A DNA stretch of 64,000 nt from Burkholderia sp. FERM BP-3421 (GTDB lineage: Bacteria; Pseudomonadota; Gammaproteobacteria; Burkholderiales; Burkholderiaceae): assembly GCF_028657905.1 (NCBI RefSeq), contig NZ_CP117781.1:1116001-1180000 (forward strand), read 5' to 3'. How positions within the stretch are numbered: the stretch's first letter is position 1; every line of letters begins with the position of its first letter. Both the position numbers and the translations under genes were made by a program. Shown here one piece after another: positions 35,858-45,168 of the stretch. The notes beneath the pieces are model-generated. The model had not been told where the DNA came from. It did not search any database and saw only the letters and a program-made list of their open reading frames with translations.

Positions 35858-37393
35858 TCAGTGCTCGACGAGCTGGTCCGCGAGCGATTTCACGCGCGAC
35901 ACATCGGCCTGCGTCGCCTTCGCGAGGCGTGCACCGTAGTCGGCGTCCGCCTTGTAGAAGTACGACAGCATCGTGTACTTGTTCCGGTCGTTGGTCACGC
36001 GTCGCAGGTCCGCCGACAGCGCCGTCACGAGATCCTGGCGGTCACGCTCGGACAGCGCGCGGTAGTACTCGCCGGCCTGCCTGAAGTTCAGCGTCTTGTG
36101 GATCGCCGCCTGCTGCGTGACGCCGGAGAGCGGCGTCTGGACGTACTTGTAGCGCGGGTTCTGCGCGATCTCGTTGAGGGTCGACGGTTCGTAGTTCACC
36201 TCGCCCTGGCGGCCGCCGCCGTTCATCGCGCCGTCCTGGTTGTTGCTGACGACCGGCACGCGCGGGCGGTTGATCGGCAACTGGCTGAAGTTCGCGCCGA
36301 GCCGGTACATCTGGGTGTCCGCATAGGAGAACACACGGCCTTGCAGCATCCGGTCCTCCGACGGCTCGATGCCGGGCACGAGCCGCGACGGCGCGAACGC
36401 CGATTCCTCGGTGCTTTCGAAGAAGTTGTCCGGTACGCGGTTCAGCGTGAGCGTGCCGACCTTGCGCTCCGGCACATCGCTCCAGACCTTGGTGTCGTCG
36501 AGCGGATCGTAGTCGTACTTGCCGAGGTCCGCGGGCGAGAGCACCTGGATATACAGATCCCACTTCGGATAGTCGCCGGCCTTCAGCGCGCCGTACAGGT
36601 CGTTCGTCATCAGGTTCCAGTCCGCGCCGACCGAGCCCGGGATGTCCTTCGGCCGCATGCCGTGGATGCCCTGCGCGCTCTTCCAATGGAACTTCACGTA
36701 GTGCACCTGGCCTTGCGCATTGACGAACTTGAAGGCGTGCACGCCGAAGCCGTCCATGTGCCGATAGGAATCCGGCATCCCCTCGGGGGTGTACAGCCGG
36801 GTCAGCATGCTGGTGGCTTCGGGCGTGTGCGCGAAGAAGTCGAAGGCGAGGTTCGGATCCTGCACGCCGGTGACCGCGCTCGGCTTGTTCGCGTGCACGA
36901 AGTCCGGGAACTTGATGGCGTCGCGAATGAAGAAGATCGGCCAGTTGATGCCGACCAGATCCCAGTTGCCCTGCTCGGTGTAGAACTTGACCGCGAAGCC
37001 GCGCGGATCGCGGGCCTGCTCGGGCGAGCCGCGCGAGCCCATCACGGTCGAGAAGCGCACGAACACAGGCGTGCGCGTGCCGGACGTGAACACCTTCGCC
37101 ATCGTGAGGTCGGCGAGATCGGCGCTCGGGACGAATTCGCCGAAAGCGCCGGTGCCGCGCGCGTGCACGACGCGCTCGGGGATCCGCTCGCGATCGAAGC
37201 GCTGCAGTTTTTCGATCAGGTGGGAGTCTTGCAGCAGCACCGGGCCGTTCGGTCCGGCGGTTTGCGAATTCTGGTTATCGCCGACAGGCGAGCCATTGTC
37301 GCGCGTGAGGTCGGCGGCCGAGGCCGTGGTCGCGAGCGCGACGCAGGCGGCGGCGACGAGACCCAGGCGCAAACGGTTCGTGGCGGTGGACAT
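35858..37393 (-). CDS. katB: Periplasmic clade-1/2 haem catalase
   Basis: A 511-residue monofunctional catalase that dismutates hydrogen peroxide. The active-site His is in RVVHARGTGAFGEF, the distal Asn in WDLVGINWP, and the proximal haem Tyr in GRVFSYADTQMYRLGANF. Residues 1-35 form a signal peptide (LGLVAAACVALATTASA), so it is exported to the periplasm like KatB. ATG at 37393 has AAGGAG at good spacing. It is the first gene of a pair with the ankyrin lipoprotein. A good promoter with an overlapping dyad precedes it, suggesting oxidant-responsive control. Confidence 0.92.
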   Translation of the reverse strand: MSTATNRLRLGLVAAACVALATTASAADLTRDNGSPVGDNQNSQTAGPNGPVLLQDSHLIEKLQRFDRERIPERVVHARGTGAFGEFVPSADLADLTMAKVFTSGTRTPVFVRFSTVMGSRGSPEQARDPRGFAVKFYTEQGNWDLVGINWPIFFIRDAIKFPDFVHANKPSAVTGVQDPNLAFDFFAHTPEATSMLTRLYTPEGMPDSYRHMDGFGVHAFKFVNAQGQVHYVKFHWKSAQGIHGMRPKDIPGSVGADWNLMTNDLYGALKAGDYPKWDLYIQVLSPADLGKYDYDPLDDTKVWSDVPERKVGTLTLNRVPDNFFESTEESAFAPSRLVPGIEPSEDRMLQGRVFSYADTQMYRLGANFSQLPINRPRVPVVSNNQDGAMNGGGRQGEVNYEPSTLNEIAQNPRYKYVQTPLSGVTQQAAIHKTLNFRQAGEYYRALSERDRQDLVTALSADLRRVTNDRNKYTMLSYFYKADADYGARLAKATQADVSRVKSLADQLVEH

Positions 37394-37695
37394 GTCGTGG
37401 GAACTCCTTGATGACAATCAGGTTGGTGAAACCGATTGCATTACAAGAGATCGTCGGACGATATGCCAATTGAAATTGGGTATGGCGGCGATAGGCGTGG
37501 AGAACAGGCGCGCGAGAGGCGATGACTTCCGGGGCGTTTGCGGTTCGATGCGCGGGGTGAAGCGGGTTCGGCCATCACACGCTTGAAAGATTAATCATGC
37601 AGGAATGCGAATCGTATATCGATGGGCGCGACGCACCGGGGCGGAGCGGAAAGCGGCGGCGTCGCCGCCACGCCTCCCGCCGCGACCGCATTGCT
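37394..37695. other. Catalase promoter interval
   Basis: About 300 bases lie between the catalase gene and the 3' end of the alpha/beta hydrolase gene, both leftward. On the minus strand -35 TTGGCA (37469-37464) and -10 TGTAAT (37445-37440) are spaced by 18 bases. The dyad CCAATT-GA-AATTGG (37466-37479) overlaps the -35. No classic full OxyR box was confirmed. Confidence 0.55.
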
Positions 37696-38703
37696 TCAAC
37701 CGGCCTCTCCCTCCGACGGACCGACGACCGACGGCACATAATCCGGCGCGGCGAGCCAGTCGAGCAGCAGGCGCGAGAAGGCCGGGCAGTCCTCCAGTTC
37801 CGGCGAGTGCCCGGCTCGGTCGAAGCCGCTGTGCCGCACCACGCGGCGCAGTGTGCGCGACAACGAAGTCTTGTCGCTGTGGCGATGCGTGCGATCGGCA
37901 TGTCCCCAGGTGAGCAGCGTCGGCTGATCGATCTGAACCTCGGGCGGCGCGTCGCGATAGAACTGCTGCCACAGCGAGGCGAGACAGCAGAACGCGCCGC
38001 TGTCGAGCGCCGACAACAGCGTCGGCGTGAAGTCCCGATACCGATCCTTGGCCATCGCCGCGCGATACCAGCCGACCCCGATGCGCCGCGTAACCAACAT
38101 ACCCGCGAGTTGACCCACGAGCGGGCGCGACAAGGTATGGTCCGCGTCGACATAGTTCGCCCAGCTGACCTGCTGCTCCCACGCGACGCCTTGCCACAGC
38201 AGCAGCTTGGCGATCCATGCGGGCCGCTGCGCGGCGATCTGCAGCGCGATGTGCGCCCAGACGCACGAGAACGCAAGCAGATAAGGGCCTTCGTCGAGCA
38301 CCAGCAGCAGTTCGTCGATCGCGGTCCGGTAGTTGTCGAACGTGAAGCGGAAGGCGCGGCGCGGCACCGAATAGCCGAAGCCGGGCGGCTCCAGGCAGAC
38401 GACCCGCGCCTCGGGCGCGAGCAGCGAGACGAGCGCATCGAAATGCTCGATCACGCTCGGCGGATCGCAGACCAGCACGATGGTCGGCTGGCTGCCGATG
38501 CGCGCGCCCGTCACGCGCACCCGCATCGCGCAGTTCGACACGTCGACGATGCGCACGCCGTCGCGCGCATGCGCGGCCGGCCCGCGGCGGATCCGCGCGG
38601 CGCGCGCGCCGAGCCGCAGCGTGTCGAGCCAGGTCGTGTCGATGGATGCGCCGAGGCGGCTGACGGGGCGCGCTTCGACACGGAGATCGGACGAAGTGCT
38701 CAT
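37696..38703 (-). CDS. Alpha/beta-fold hydrolase of the lipid cluster
   Basis: A 335-residue alpha/beta hydrolase. A strand and oxyanion region (TIVLVCDPPSVIEHFDALVS) precedes LEPPGFGYSVP. The nucleophile position reads LAFSCVWAHIAL, a non-standard elbow (A-F-S-C-V instead of G-x-S-x-G). The histidine lies near SGFDRAGHSPELED. It is the last gene of the eight-gene lipid cluster, four bases from the thioesterase gene. It probably releases or modifies the final acyl product; the substrate is unknown. Confidence 0.72.
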   Translation of the reverse strand: MSTSSDLRVEARPVSRLGASIDTTWLDTLRLGARAARIRRGPAAHARDGVRIVDVSNCAMRVRVTGARIGSQPTIVLVCDPPSVIEHFDALVSLLAPEARVVCLEPPGFGYSVPRRAFRFTFDNYRTAIDELLLVLDEGPYLLAFSCVWAHIALQIAAQRPAWIAKLLLWQGVAWEQQVSWANYVDADHTLSRPLVGQLAGMLVTRRIGVGWYRAAMAKDRYRDFTPTLLSALDSGAFCCLASLWQQFYRDAPPEVQIDQPTLLTWGHADRTHRHSDKTSLSRTLRRVVRHSGFDRAGHSPELEDCPAFSRLLLDWLAAPDYVPSVVGPSEGEAG

Positions 38704-38707
38704 CGCG

Positions 38708-39124
38708 TCACCGGGTCGGCCAGAGGATCATCTGCGTGCAGCGGAACGTCGCGAGCAGCTTGCCTTCATGGCGGACCAGCGCGTCCCACACCTGGGTCGT
38801 GCGGCCCGCATGCAGCGCGCGCGCCTCGCAATGGATCACGCCGTCGCGCGTGGTGCCCATGAAATTGCTTTTCAGCTCGATCGTGGTGAAGTTCGTCGCG
38901 CCTTCCGGCAGGTTCGCGAAGCAACCGTAGCCGCATGCGGTGTCCGCCATGCTCACGAGGGTGCCCGCGTGCAGATAGCCGTTCGGCGCGAGCAGCGACT
39001 GGCGGACGTCCAGTTCCGCCTTCAGGTACAGACCGTCCAGTTCCGTGATGACCATCCCGAGCAACCCGGGCAGATAGTCCTTGCCGAGGCGATTGAAGTA
39101 GTCCGCATCCCGTTGTTCCGACAT
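38708..39124 (-). CDS. PaaI-type hotdog thioesterase
   Basis: A 138-residue hotdog-fold acyl-thioesterase of the PaaI/YbgC-like group. The helix GYLHAGTLVSMADTACGYGC carries the conserved residues for thioester cleavage. It would hydrolyse an acyl-CoA or acyl-ACP intermediate of the cluster. It starts 24 bases after the FAAL gene, with a ribosome site. Confidence 0.85.
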   Translation of the reverse strand: MSEQRDADYFNRLGKDYLPGLLGMVITELDGLYLKAELDVRQSLLAPNGYLHAGTLVSMADTACGYGCFANLPEGATNFTTIELKSNFMGTTRDGVIHCEARALHAGRTTQVWDALVRHEGKLLATFRCTQMILWPTR

Positions 39125-39148
39125 TGCTTGTCTCCGTGGTTGAGCCGT

Positions 39149-40891
39149 TCAGGCTGGATCCGCATGCCATTGCGCGACGATCGGCAGCGCGCCGCGCAGC
39201 AGCAGGTCGCGGCAGGCGTGGCGCTGGACCTTGCCGCTCGTCGTCTTCGGCACCGCGGACGGCGGCGTGAAGAGAATATCGTGCACGACGATGCCGTGCC
39301 GCTGCGTGATCGCGCGGCGCAGGCGTTCGAAGTGGCCGCTGCGCGCCGCCTCGGCGTTGTCGCGGAATGCGGGCAGGTGGCGCGCCCGCAGTTCGCGCAC
39401 CACCGTCACGCGCGGCGTGGCCTGCCGCGCGGCGTCGACCGCGAATACCGCGCAGCCGCCCGGGCGGAACACCTCCGGATCGAGCGTCTCGATCGTCGCT
39501 TCGAGATCGTGCGGGTAGTGATTCGCGCCGCGGATGATCAGCATGTCCTTGAGCCGACCCGTCACGACCAGCTCGCCGTCGCGCAGGTAGCCGTAGTCGC
39601 CCGTCCGCATGAAGGCGCCCGCGACGCCCGCGACCCGCGCCGCGAAGGTTTCCCGCGTCAGCGCGGGCTGCCCCCAATAGCCTTGCGCGACGCTCGGCCC
39701 GCTCGCCCACAGTTCGCCGACTTCGCCGTCCGCGCAGCGCTCGCCGGTGCGCGGGTCGACCACGAGCACCATGCTGTCCTCGGCCGGCGCGCCGCACGCG
39801 ACGCCGGCGTCCGGTGCGCCGACCGGCCCGGGCGCATCGCCGCGCAGCGGCGCGCCGGTCGTGAACAGCGTGTGCTCGGCGAGCCCGTAGCAGGGATAGA
39901 ACGCGGCGGCGTCGAAGCCGCAGCGTGCGAAGCGGGCGGCGAACGCGTGCAGCGTGCGGGCTCGGATCGGCTCCGCGCCGACGAAGGCGAGACGCCAACT
40001 GGCGAGATCGAGACGGTCGAGATCGCTGTCGGCGATGCGCATCGTCGCGAGCATTTCGTAGGCGAAGTTGGGGCCGCCGCTCGTGGTCGCGCGGAATGTG
40101 CTGACCGTGCGCAGCCAGCGCAGCGGATGCTTGAGAAAATCGAGGTGCGACATCAGCGCGACCGGAAAGCCGGCGTAGAGCGGCTGCAGGATGCCGCCGA
40201 TCAGTCCCATGTCGTGATACGGCGGCAGCCAGATCGCGCCCCGGCTGCTTGCATCGTGCCCGAAGCGGCGCGCGATCAGCGCCGAGTTGTGCATGAGGTT
40301 GCGATGGCCGATCATCACGCCCTTCGGCGAGCCAGTGGAGCCGGACGTGTATTGCAGGTACGCGGGTTGCGCGGGATCGGGCGAAGCGGTCGGGTCCAGG
40401 AGCGCGGCGGTCGGTTCGTCGAGGTCGGGCGCGTCGACGGCCAGCCACGGCAGGCGCGTGAGTGGCTGCATCGGCGCGCCGGGTTGCGCGCAGGCGTCGC
40501 GCTCCGCCGCGGTGCCGAGGATGACGGCCGGCGCGCAATCGGCGACCATCGCGATCAGGCGCGGCAGCGTGCGCACCGCTTGCGCGGGTTCGATCGGGTA
40601 CGCGGGGGCCGCGATCACGCCCGCATACAGGCAGCCGAACAAGGCGACGATGTAGTCGAGCCCGGGCGCGAACAGCAGCAGGGCGCGGTCGCCGGGCCGC
40701 GCGCGGGCCAGCAGACGCGCGGCGAGCGTGGTCGCGCGCCGGTCGAGTTCGGCGCAGGTCAGCACCTGCGACGGTTCGTCGCCGAAGCCGACGAAGGTGT
40801 AGACCGGCAGATCGGGCGTGGTTCGCGCGCGGTGGCGCGCGAGCGCGACGAAGTCCCGGCATGCGTCGATGTTCCGGTCCGCGTCGTTCAT
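39149..40891 (-). CDS. Fatty acyl-AMP ligase (FAAL)
   Basis: A 580-residue adenylating enzyme of the FAAL type. It activates a fatty acid as acyl-AMP and hands it to an ACP rather than to CoA. The P-loop-like motif is YTSGSTGSPKGVMIGHRNL; the FAAL-typical WLPPYHDMGLIGGILQPLY and SGGPNFAYEMLATM follow, then TGRLKDMLIIRGANHYPHDLEATIET in two pieces, and the Lys in TTSGKVQRH. The ATG at 40891 overlaps the amidohydrolase stop (ATGA). Together with the ACP gene 3 kb upstream in the operon it would load the starter fatty acid of the pathway. Confidence 0.9.
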   Translation of the reverse strand: MNDADRNIDACRDFVALARHRARTTPDLPVYTFVGFGDEPSQVLTCAELDRRATTLAARLLARARPGDRALLLFAPGLDYIVALFGCLYAGVIAAPAYPIEPAQAVRTLPRLIAMVADCAPAVILGTAAERDACAQPGAPMQPLTRLPWLAVDAPDLDEPTAALLDPTASPDPAQPAYLQYTSGSTGSPKGVMIGHRNLMHNSALIARRFGHDASSRGAIWLPPYHDMGLIGGILQPLYAGFPVALMSHLDFLKHPLRWLRTVSTFRATTSGGPNFAYEMLATMRIADSDLDRLDLASWRLAFVGAEPIRARTLHAFAARFARCGFDAAAFYPCYGLAEHTLFTTGAPLRGDAPGPVGAPDAGVACGAPAEDSMVLVVDPRTGERCADGEVGELWASGPSVAQGYWGQPALTRETFAARVAGVAGAFMRTGDYGYLRDGELVVTGRLKDMLIIRGANHYPHDLEATIETLDPEVFRPGGCAVFAVDAARQATPRVTVVRELRARHLPAFRDNAEAARSGHFERLRRAITQRHGIVVHDILFTPPSAVPKTTSGKVQRHACRDLLLRGALPIVAQWHADPA

Positions 40892-41862
40892 TCGTTCGCT
40901 CCCTGCGCGGCGGCGGCGCTTTCCCGCTCCGCTTCGCGCGGTGCGCCGAACAGCGCGGCCGCGTTGTCCCACAGCACGCGCTCGAGAACCTCGGGCGGCA
41001 GGTAGCGCGTCAGCTGGCGGATTTCCAGATCCCAGTCGTAGGGCACATAAGGGAAGTCGCTGCCGTACAGGAAGCGCGTCGGCCGGGCCTGCATCTGCGG
41101 CACCAGCTGTTCGAGCGCGGGGCGCCACGGATCGGGCAGCGGCGGATGCATGCCGCGCGGGTAGCGCGCCGGCACGAGCGGGCGCACATCGGGAATCGTT
41201 TCACCGATCGCGACGCGGTGGCCGCCGAACGCCATCGCGGTATCGAAGTGCAGGTTCGGGAATTCGTCCATCAGGTCGAGATAGGCCTGTACTTCGTCGT
41301 AGCCGATGTGCGGGACGATGATCCTGAGCGCGGGGCGGCGGCGCAGCGCGCGCCGGAATCGATCGACATTGCAGAACGCCCTGACCGCATCGAGCGCCGC
41401 GTTGTTCTTCGCGACCGCGCCCGAATGCAGGTTGACGACCTTGCCGCGTTCGGCGACGGCGTCGAGGATCGACGCGAGCGCGGGATCGTCGGGCGCCATC
41501 CGCAGCAGGTGGCAGTGCAGCTTGATGCCGGCGAAGCCCAGCGTGTCGAGCGCGCGCTCGACTTCGCGCACGCAGTCCTCGTCGCCCGGGTGCACGGTGC
41601 CGAACGGCACCACCTGCGCCGGATGCCGCGCATGGAGGCCGGCCATGAAGGTGTTCAGGAAGGGCGCGATGCCGGGCTGCGACGCATAGCAGATGCCCGC
41701 GACGCGCTCGACGCCGTGCGCGGCGAGAAACGCGAGCGCGGCGTCCGCGAGCAGCTGGTAGCGGATGTCCCACGCATCGCGCGCATAGTTTTTCCAGACG
41801 AGCTTCGCGACGGAGTCGGGGAGCAGGTGGACGCGGGCGTCGAAGATGCGCGGGGTGGTCAT
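40888..41862 (-). CDS. Amidohydrolase-2-like TIM-barrel enzyme
   Basis: A 324-residue protein of the amidohydrolase-2 family (ACMSD-like). The first metal motif is degenerate: IFDARVHLLP has one His instead of HxH. Other expected residues remain: His in IKLHCHLLRM, NLHSGAV, VPHIGYDEV, and Asp in LYGSDFPYVPYDWD. Family members are decarboxylases or hydratases/hydrolases of unsaturated acids. In this cluster it may act on a carboxylated or amide intermediate. Translationally coupled to FAAL. Confidence 0.75.
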   Translation of the reverse strand: MTTPRIFDARVHLLPDSVAKLVWKNYARDAWDIRYQLLADAALAFLAAHGVERVAGICYASQPGIAPFLNTFMAGLHARHPAQVVPFGTVHPGDEDCVREVERALDTLGFAGIKLHCHLLRMAPDDPALASILDAVAERGKVVNLHSGAVAKNNAALDAVRAFCNVDRFRRALRRRPALRIIVPHIGYDEVQAYLDLMDEFPNLHFDTAMAFGGHRVAIGETIPDVRPLVPARYPRGMHPPLPDPWRPALEQLVPQMQARPTRFLYGSDFPYVPYDWDLEIRQLTRYLPPEVLERVLWDNAAALFGAPREAERESAAAAQGANE

Positions 41863-41874
41863 GGCGGGGTCCGT

Positions 41875-42864
41875 TCAGTCCTGGGGTTTCGCGCCGGCGC
41901 CGGCTTTCTTGCGGACCGTCGCGGGATCGGGATGCTGGACGTCCCAGACGAGGCCCAGACGTTCGAGCAGCGCGATCACCCAGGCGGTCACGTCGATTTG
42001 CCACCAGCGCAGCCGCGTGCTCGCAAACTGCGGGAACGCGTGGTGATTGTTGTGCCAGCCCGCGCCGAGCGTGACGAGCGCGAGCCAGAACAGGTTGCCG
42101 CTCGCGTCGCGGCCCGGGTAGGGGCGCGCGCCGAACAGATGGCCGGCCGAGTTGACCGCCCAGACCGCGTTCGTCGCGAGGAACACCCGCACGGTGCCGC
42201 CCCACAGCAGGCCGAGCAGCGCGCTTTTCCACGACAGATCGACGAGCCCGTCGATGAGCATCGGCAGCAGCAGGCCGAGCACGAGCCAGTAGTCGTAGGC
42301 GTGATGGATCCGCAGCAGCACGGGGTCGCGGTAGAGATCCATCGCATAGCGGTTCCAGGCCGGCGGCCGGGCCCGCTCGGGCGTGAACAGCCAGCCGACG
42401 TGACCTTGCCAGAAGCCGGTCAGGCGGCCGCGCAGGCCCGGCCCGCCGAGCTGCGGCGTGTGCGGATCGCCGGGCCGGTCGGTATGCGCATGATGCTTGC
42501 GGTGGATCGCGACCCACCACATCAGCGGCCCCATGTACGCGAGCGAACCGAGCACCGCGAGCGCGACCTGGGTGGCGGGCGTGGCCTTGAACGCGCGGTG
42601 CGCGAAGTAGCGGTGCAGCGCCAGTTCCATGCCGAGCAGGTTCAGCACGTAGAAGCCGGCGAGCAGCGCGAACTCGCGCGGACGCGGCGCGGGGCCGCCG
42701 AGCGCCCACGACAGCAGCGCGGCCAGCGTGCCGAGCGTCGGGATCAGCGCGACGCCCAGGTGCCGGAGACGCGACGCGACCGACAGGTGGGCGTCGTCGG
42801 CCGCCGACGCGCGCGGCGGGGCGGGCGCGCGGCGGGGGGCGTCGAGCAGCGAGGGATCGTCCAT
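41875..42864 (-). CDS. Acyl-lipid/acyl-ACP desaturase, membrane type (second)
   Basis: A 329-residue membrane di-iron desaturase of the Delta9/DesC type. The three histidine boxes are HRYFAH, HRKHHAH and HNNHHAF. Hydrophobic segments flank them. It introduces a double bond, or a further unsaturation such as an alkyne, into an acyl chain. It has a paralogue (44191-45168) in the same operon, a pairing seen in polyyne-type and other FAAL/ACP clusters. It starts 16 bases after the methyltransferase gene. Confidence 0.9.
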   Translation of the reverse strand: MDDPSLLDAPRRAPAPPRASAADDAHLSVASRLRHLGVALIPTLGTLAALLSWALGGPAPRPREFALLAGFYVLNLLGMELALHRYFAHRAFKATPATQVALAVLGSLAYMGPLMWWVAIHRKHHAHTDRPGDPHTPQLGGPGLRGRLTGFWQGHVGWLFTPERARPPAWNRYAMDLYRDPVLLRIHHAYDYWLVLGLLLPMLIDGLVDLSWKSALLGLLWGGTVRVFLATNAVWAVNSAGHLFGARPYPGRDASGNLFWLALVTLGAGWHNNHHAFPQFASTRLRWWQIDVTAWVIALLERLGLVWDVQHPDPATVRKKAGAGAKPQD

Positions 42865-42880
42865 CGTGGCGCCCGGGCGG

Positions 42881-43789
42881 TTACGACGCGCGCGCGCCGA
42901 GCCGGTTCGGCTCGATCCGGCGGAACGTGATCCGGTACAGCGCGAACGCGCCGAGGTCGAACGAGTAGCTCATGGTCCGGTACATGCGCTCGTAGCGTTC
43001 GATCACATGCAGCGGCGCGAGCGCGAGCGCGCGGTCGCGGTTCGCGCGCAGATTCTCGAACCAGGCGCGCATGGTGCGCGTGTAGTCGTGCCGGTCGTTG
43101 CGCACCAGCTCCACCTCGAACAGCATCTCCGACGCGCGCACGATGTCCGCGAGATACGGCAGGTCGGATTCGGGGAACACTTCGTGGGCGATGAACAGGT
43201 CGGTGTGCTGCCGGTCGCGCGGCACGTCGCCGTAGCCCATGGTCTGCAGCGACATGCGCGCGCCCGGCTTCAGGAAGGCGTGGCACTTCTCGAAGTAGTA
43301 GCGGTAGACCTCGAGCTTGTCCTCGTCGATCTTGGCGAAATGCTCGAACGCGCCGAGCGAGATGATGCCGTCGAACGGCTCGTCCGGTCGGTAGTCCTGC
43401 CAGTTCTTCAGCAGCACCTCGATGCCGGGATGGCGATAGCTGTCGTGGATATGGCGGATCTGTTCGTTGGACAGCGTGAGCCCGACCGCCTGCCCGACGC
43501 CCGCGACCGTGACGAGCCGGTTGAGCAGCGCGCCCCAGCCGCAGCCGATGTCGAGCACGCGCGCCGCGCCGCGCGCGCGGATCTGGTCGATGTGATAGTC
43601 GAGCTTGCGGATCTGCGCTTCCTCATGCGTGTCGCCCTCGTGGTACATCGCGCACGAGTAGTTGCGGCCGCCTTCCTGCGCGAGCGCGAGGAACGCGTTG
43701 CCGATGTCGTAGTGGTATTGGATGGCGTCGGCGGACGCACCGAACGCGGGGCCGGCGGCCGGCCGCGGCGTATCGACTTCCGGTGTCAT
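42881..43789 (-). CDS. Cyclopropane-fatty-acid-synthase-like methyltransferase
   Basis: A 302-residue SAM-dependent methyltransferase of the CfaS/mycolic-acid-cyclopropane-synthase group. It opens with YHYDIGNAFLALAQEGGRNY (typical YDvGNeFY box), has the SAM motif VLDIGCGWGALLNRLV and GISLGAFEHF-like sequence (ISLGAFEHFA). Such enzymes add a methyl or a methylene (cyclopropane) to a double bond. It lies between the ACP and the second desaturase, so it could act on an ACP-bound unsaturated chain. ATG at 43789 is chosen by homology. Confidence 0.88.
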   Translation of the reverse strand: MTPEVDTPRPAAGPAFGASADAIQYHYDIGNAFLALAQEGGRNYSCAMYHEGDTHEEAQIRKLDYHIDQIRARGAARVLDIGCGWGALLNRLVTVAGVGQAVGLTLSNEQIRHIHDSYRHPGIEVLLKNWQDYRPDEPFDGIISLGAFEHFAKIDEDKLEVYRYYFEKCHAFLKPGARMSLQTMGYGDVPRDRQHTDLFIAHEVFPESDLPYLADIVRASEMLFEVELVRNDRHDYTRTMRAWFENLRANRDRALALAPLHVIERYERMYRTMSYSFDLGAFALYRITFRRIEPNRLGARAS

Positions 43790-43890
43790 GGGCTTGCTCC
43801 TGATGGGGGCCGACGGGTCGGCGGGCGGATTGCGTGCGAAGTCGCGCGCGGGGCCCGTGCGCGGTGCGGCGCGGGCGGCGCGCGGGGCGT

Positions 43891-44163
43891 TCAACGGCCG
43901 GCGAGGGCGCGCGAGAGCTGCGCGATCGTCGGGTGCTCGTAGGGCAGGCTCGGCGACAGCTTGCGCTTCAGGTAGTCCTCGAGATCGCCGACCATCCGCA
44001 GCGCGGCGGCCGAATCGAGGCCGTAGTCGATGAACTCCTTGTCGAGGTCGATCGCGTCGCGGCCGATACCGTTCTGGTTCACCAGGTACGCGATCATCCA
44101 GTTCTGGATCTCCTGCGCGGTTTCCGCATCGGGCTGGACGGCCGTCATAGTCGCTTGCGTCAT
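43891..44163 (-). CDS. Acyl carrier protein of the lipid cluster
   Basis: A 90-residue ACP with the phosphopantetheine site in GLDSAAALRM (Ser51) and the flanking FIDYGLDS and hydrophobic helix pattern of type II carriers. It has a somewhat long N-terminus. The product carries the acyl chain activated by the FAAL to the desaturases and methyltransferase. It lies 27 bases downstream of the first desaturase gene on the same strand. Confidence 0.9.
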   Translation of the reverse strand: MTQATMTAVQPDAETAQEIQNWMIAYLVNQNGIGRDAIDLDKEFIDYGLDSAAALRMVGDLEDYLKRKLSPSLPYEHPTIAQLSRALAGR

Positions 44164-44190
44164 CGGGAATCTCCGTGAGTGGCAGAGGGG

Positions 44191-45168
44191 TCAGGAAAGG
44201 CGCTTCTTCTCGATCAGTTCGGCCGGCGGCCGATTGACCTCGGAGACGAGGCGCAGCGCTTGCAGCACGCGCACGAACAGGCCGCCCGGGTCGAGCTGCC
44301 ACCAGTGCAGGCCGGTGAACGCCGAGCCCGGGAACGCGTGGTGGTTGTTGTGCCAGCCCTGGCCGAAGGTGGGCAGCGCGAGCAGCAGGCTGTTGCGGCT
44401 GCGGTCGTGCGCGGTGGTGGCGAAGTCGCGCCGGCCGATCACGTGGCAGAACGAATTGAGCGCCCAGATGCAGTGGCTGACCGCGAAGATCCGCACCAGG
44501 TCGCCCCACAGGAAGCCGAGCAGCACGCCGCTCCACGAGCGCGCCGCGAGGCCGCAGACGAGCGGCGGCACGACGAGGCCGATCACCACCCAGCGGTAGT
44601 ACAGCATGTGCTGGCGGAACACGAGCGGGTCGCGATAGAGGTCCGGGACGTAGCGTTCCCAGCCGTCGGGGCGCGTGGAGCGGCCGACGAACAGCCAGCC
44701 GAAGTGGCTGTGGTACAGCCCTTGCAGCAGGCCGCCCGCGCTGGCGCCGGACAGGTGCGGCGAATGCGGGTCTCCGGGGCCGTCGCTGGTGGCGTGGTGG
44801 CGGCGATGGATCGCGGCCCACCAGTTGACCGGGCCGTGCACGCCCATCGAACCCATCGCGATCAGCGTGGCGCGGACCCAGGGCCGTGCGTTGAACGCCT
44901 TGTGCGTGATGTGCCGGTGAAAGCCGACTTCGAGGCCGAGCGCGGTCGCGAAGTAGAACACGCCGAACACGGCCCATTCGACGGGGCCCGGGCCGTGCCC
45001 CGCGATCCACAGGGCGATCGCGAGCGCGGTGCCGACAGCGGGCAGGGCGACGATGATCAGCGCGAGCGCGCGGTCGAGACGGGCGGCGGGCGCGGTGTCG
45101 GCGCCGCGCAGCGCATTGTCGATCGTGTGCTCGTCACCGGCCGGCGACGGCGGTTGGCCTGTGCTCAT
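44191..45168 (-). CDS. Acyl-lipid/acyl-ACP desaturase, membrane type (first)
   Basis: A 325-residue membrane di-iron desaturase, first gene of the eight-gene cluster. Histidine boxes HRHITH, HRRHHAT and HNNHHAF are intact. It is related to the second desaturase but clearly diverged, so the pair likely acts on different positions. An AT-rich upstream region with a dyad precedes the gene and is the likely promoter of the whole cluster. The substrate is presumed to be the ACP-bound chain. Confidence 0.9.
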   Translation of the reverse strand: MSTGQPPSPAGDEHTIDNALRGADTAPAARLDRALALIIVALPAVGTALAIALWIAGHGPGPVEWAVFGVFYFATALGLEVGFHRHITHKAFNARPWVRATLIAMGSMGVHGPVNWWAAIHRRHHATSDGPGDPHSPHLSGASAGGLLQGLYHSHFGWLFVGRSTRPDGWERYVPDLYRDPLVFRQHMLYYRWVVIGLVVPPLVCGLAARSWSGVLLGFLWGDLVRIFAVSHCIWALNSFCHVIGRRDFATTAHDRSRNSLLLALPTFGQGWHNNHHAFPGSAFTGLHWWQLDPGGLFVRVLQALRLVSEVNRPPAELIEKKRLS

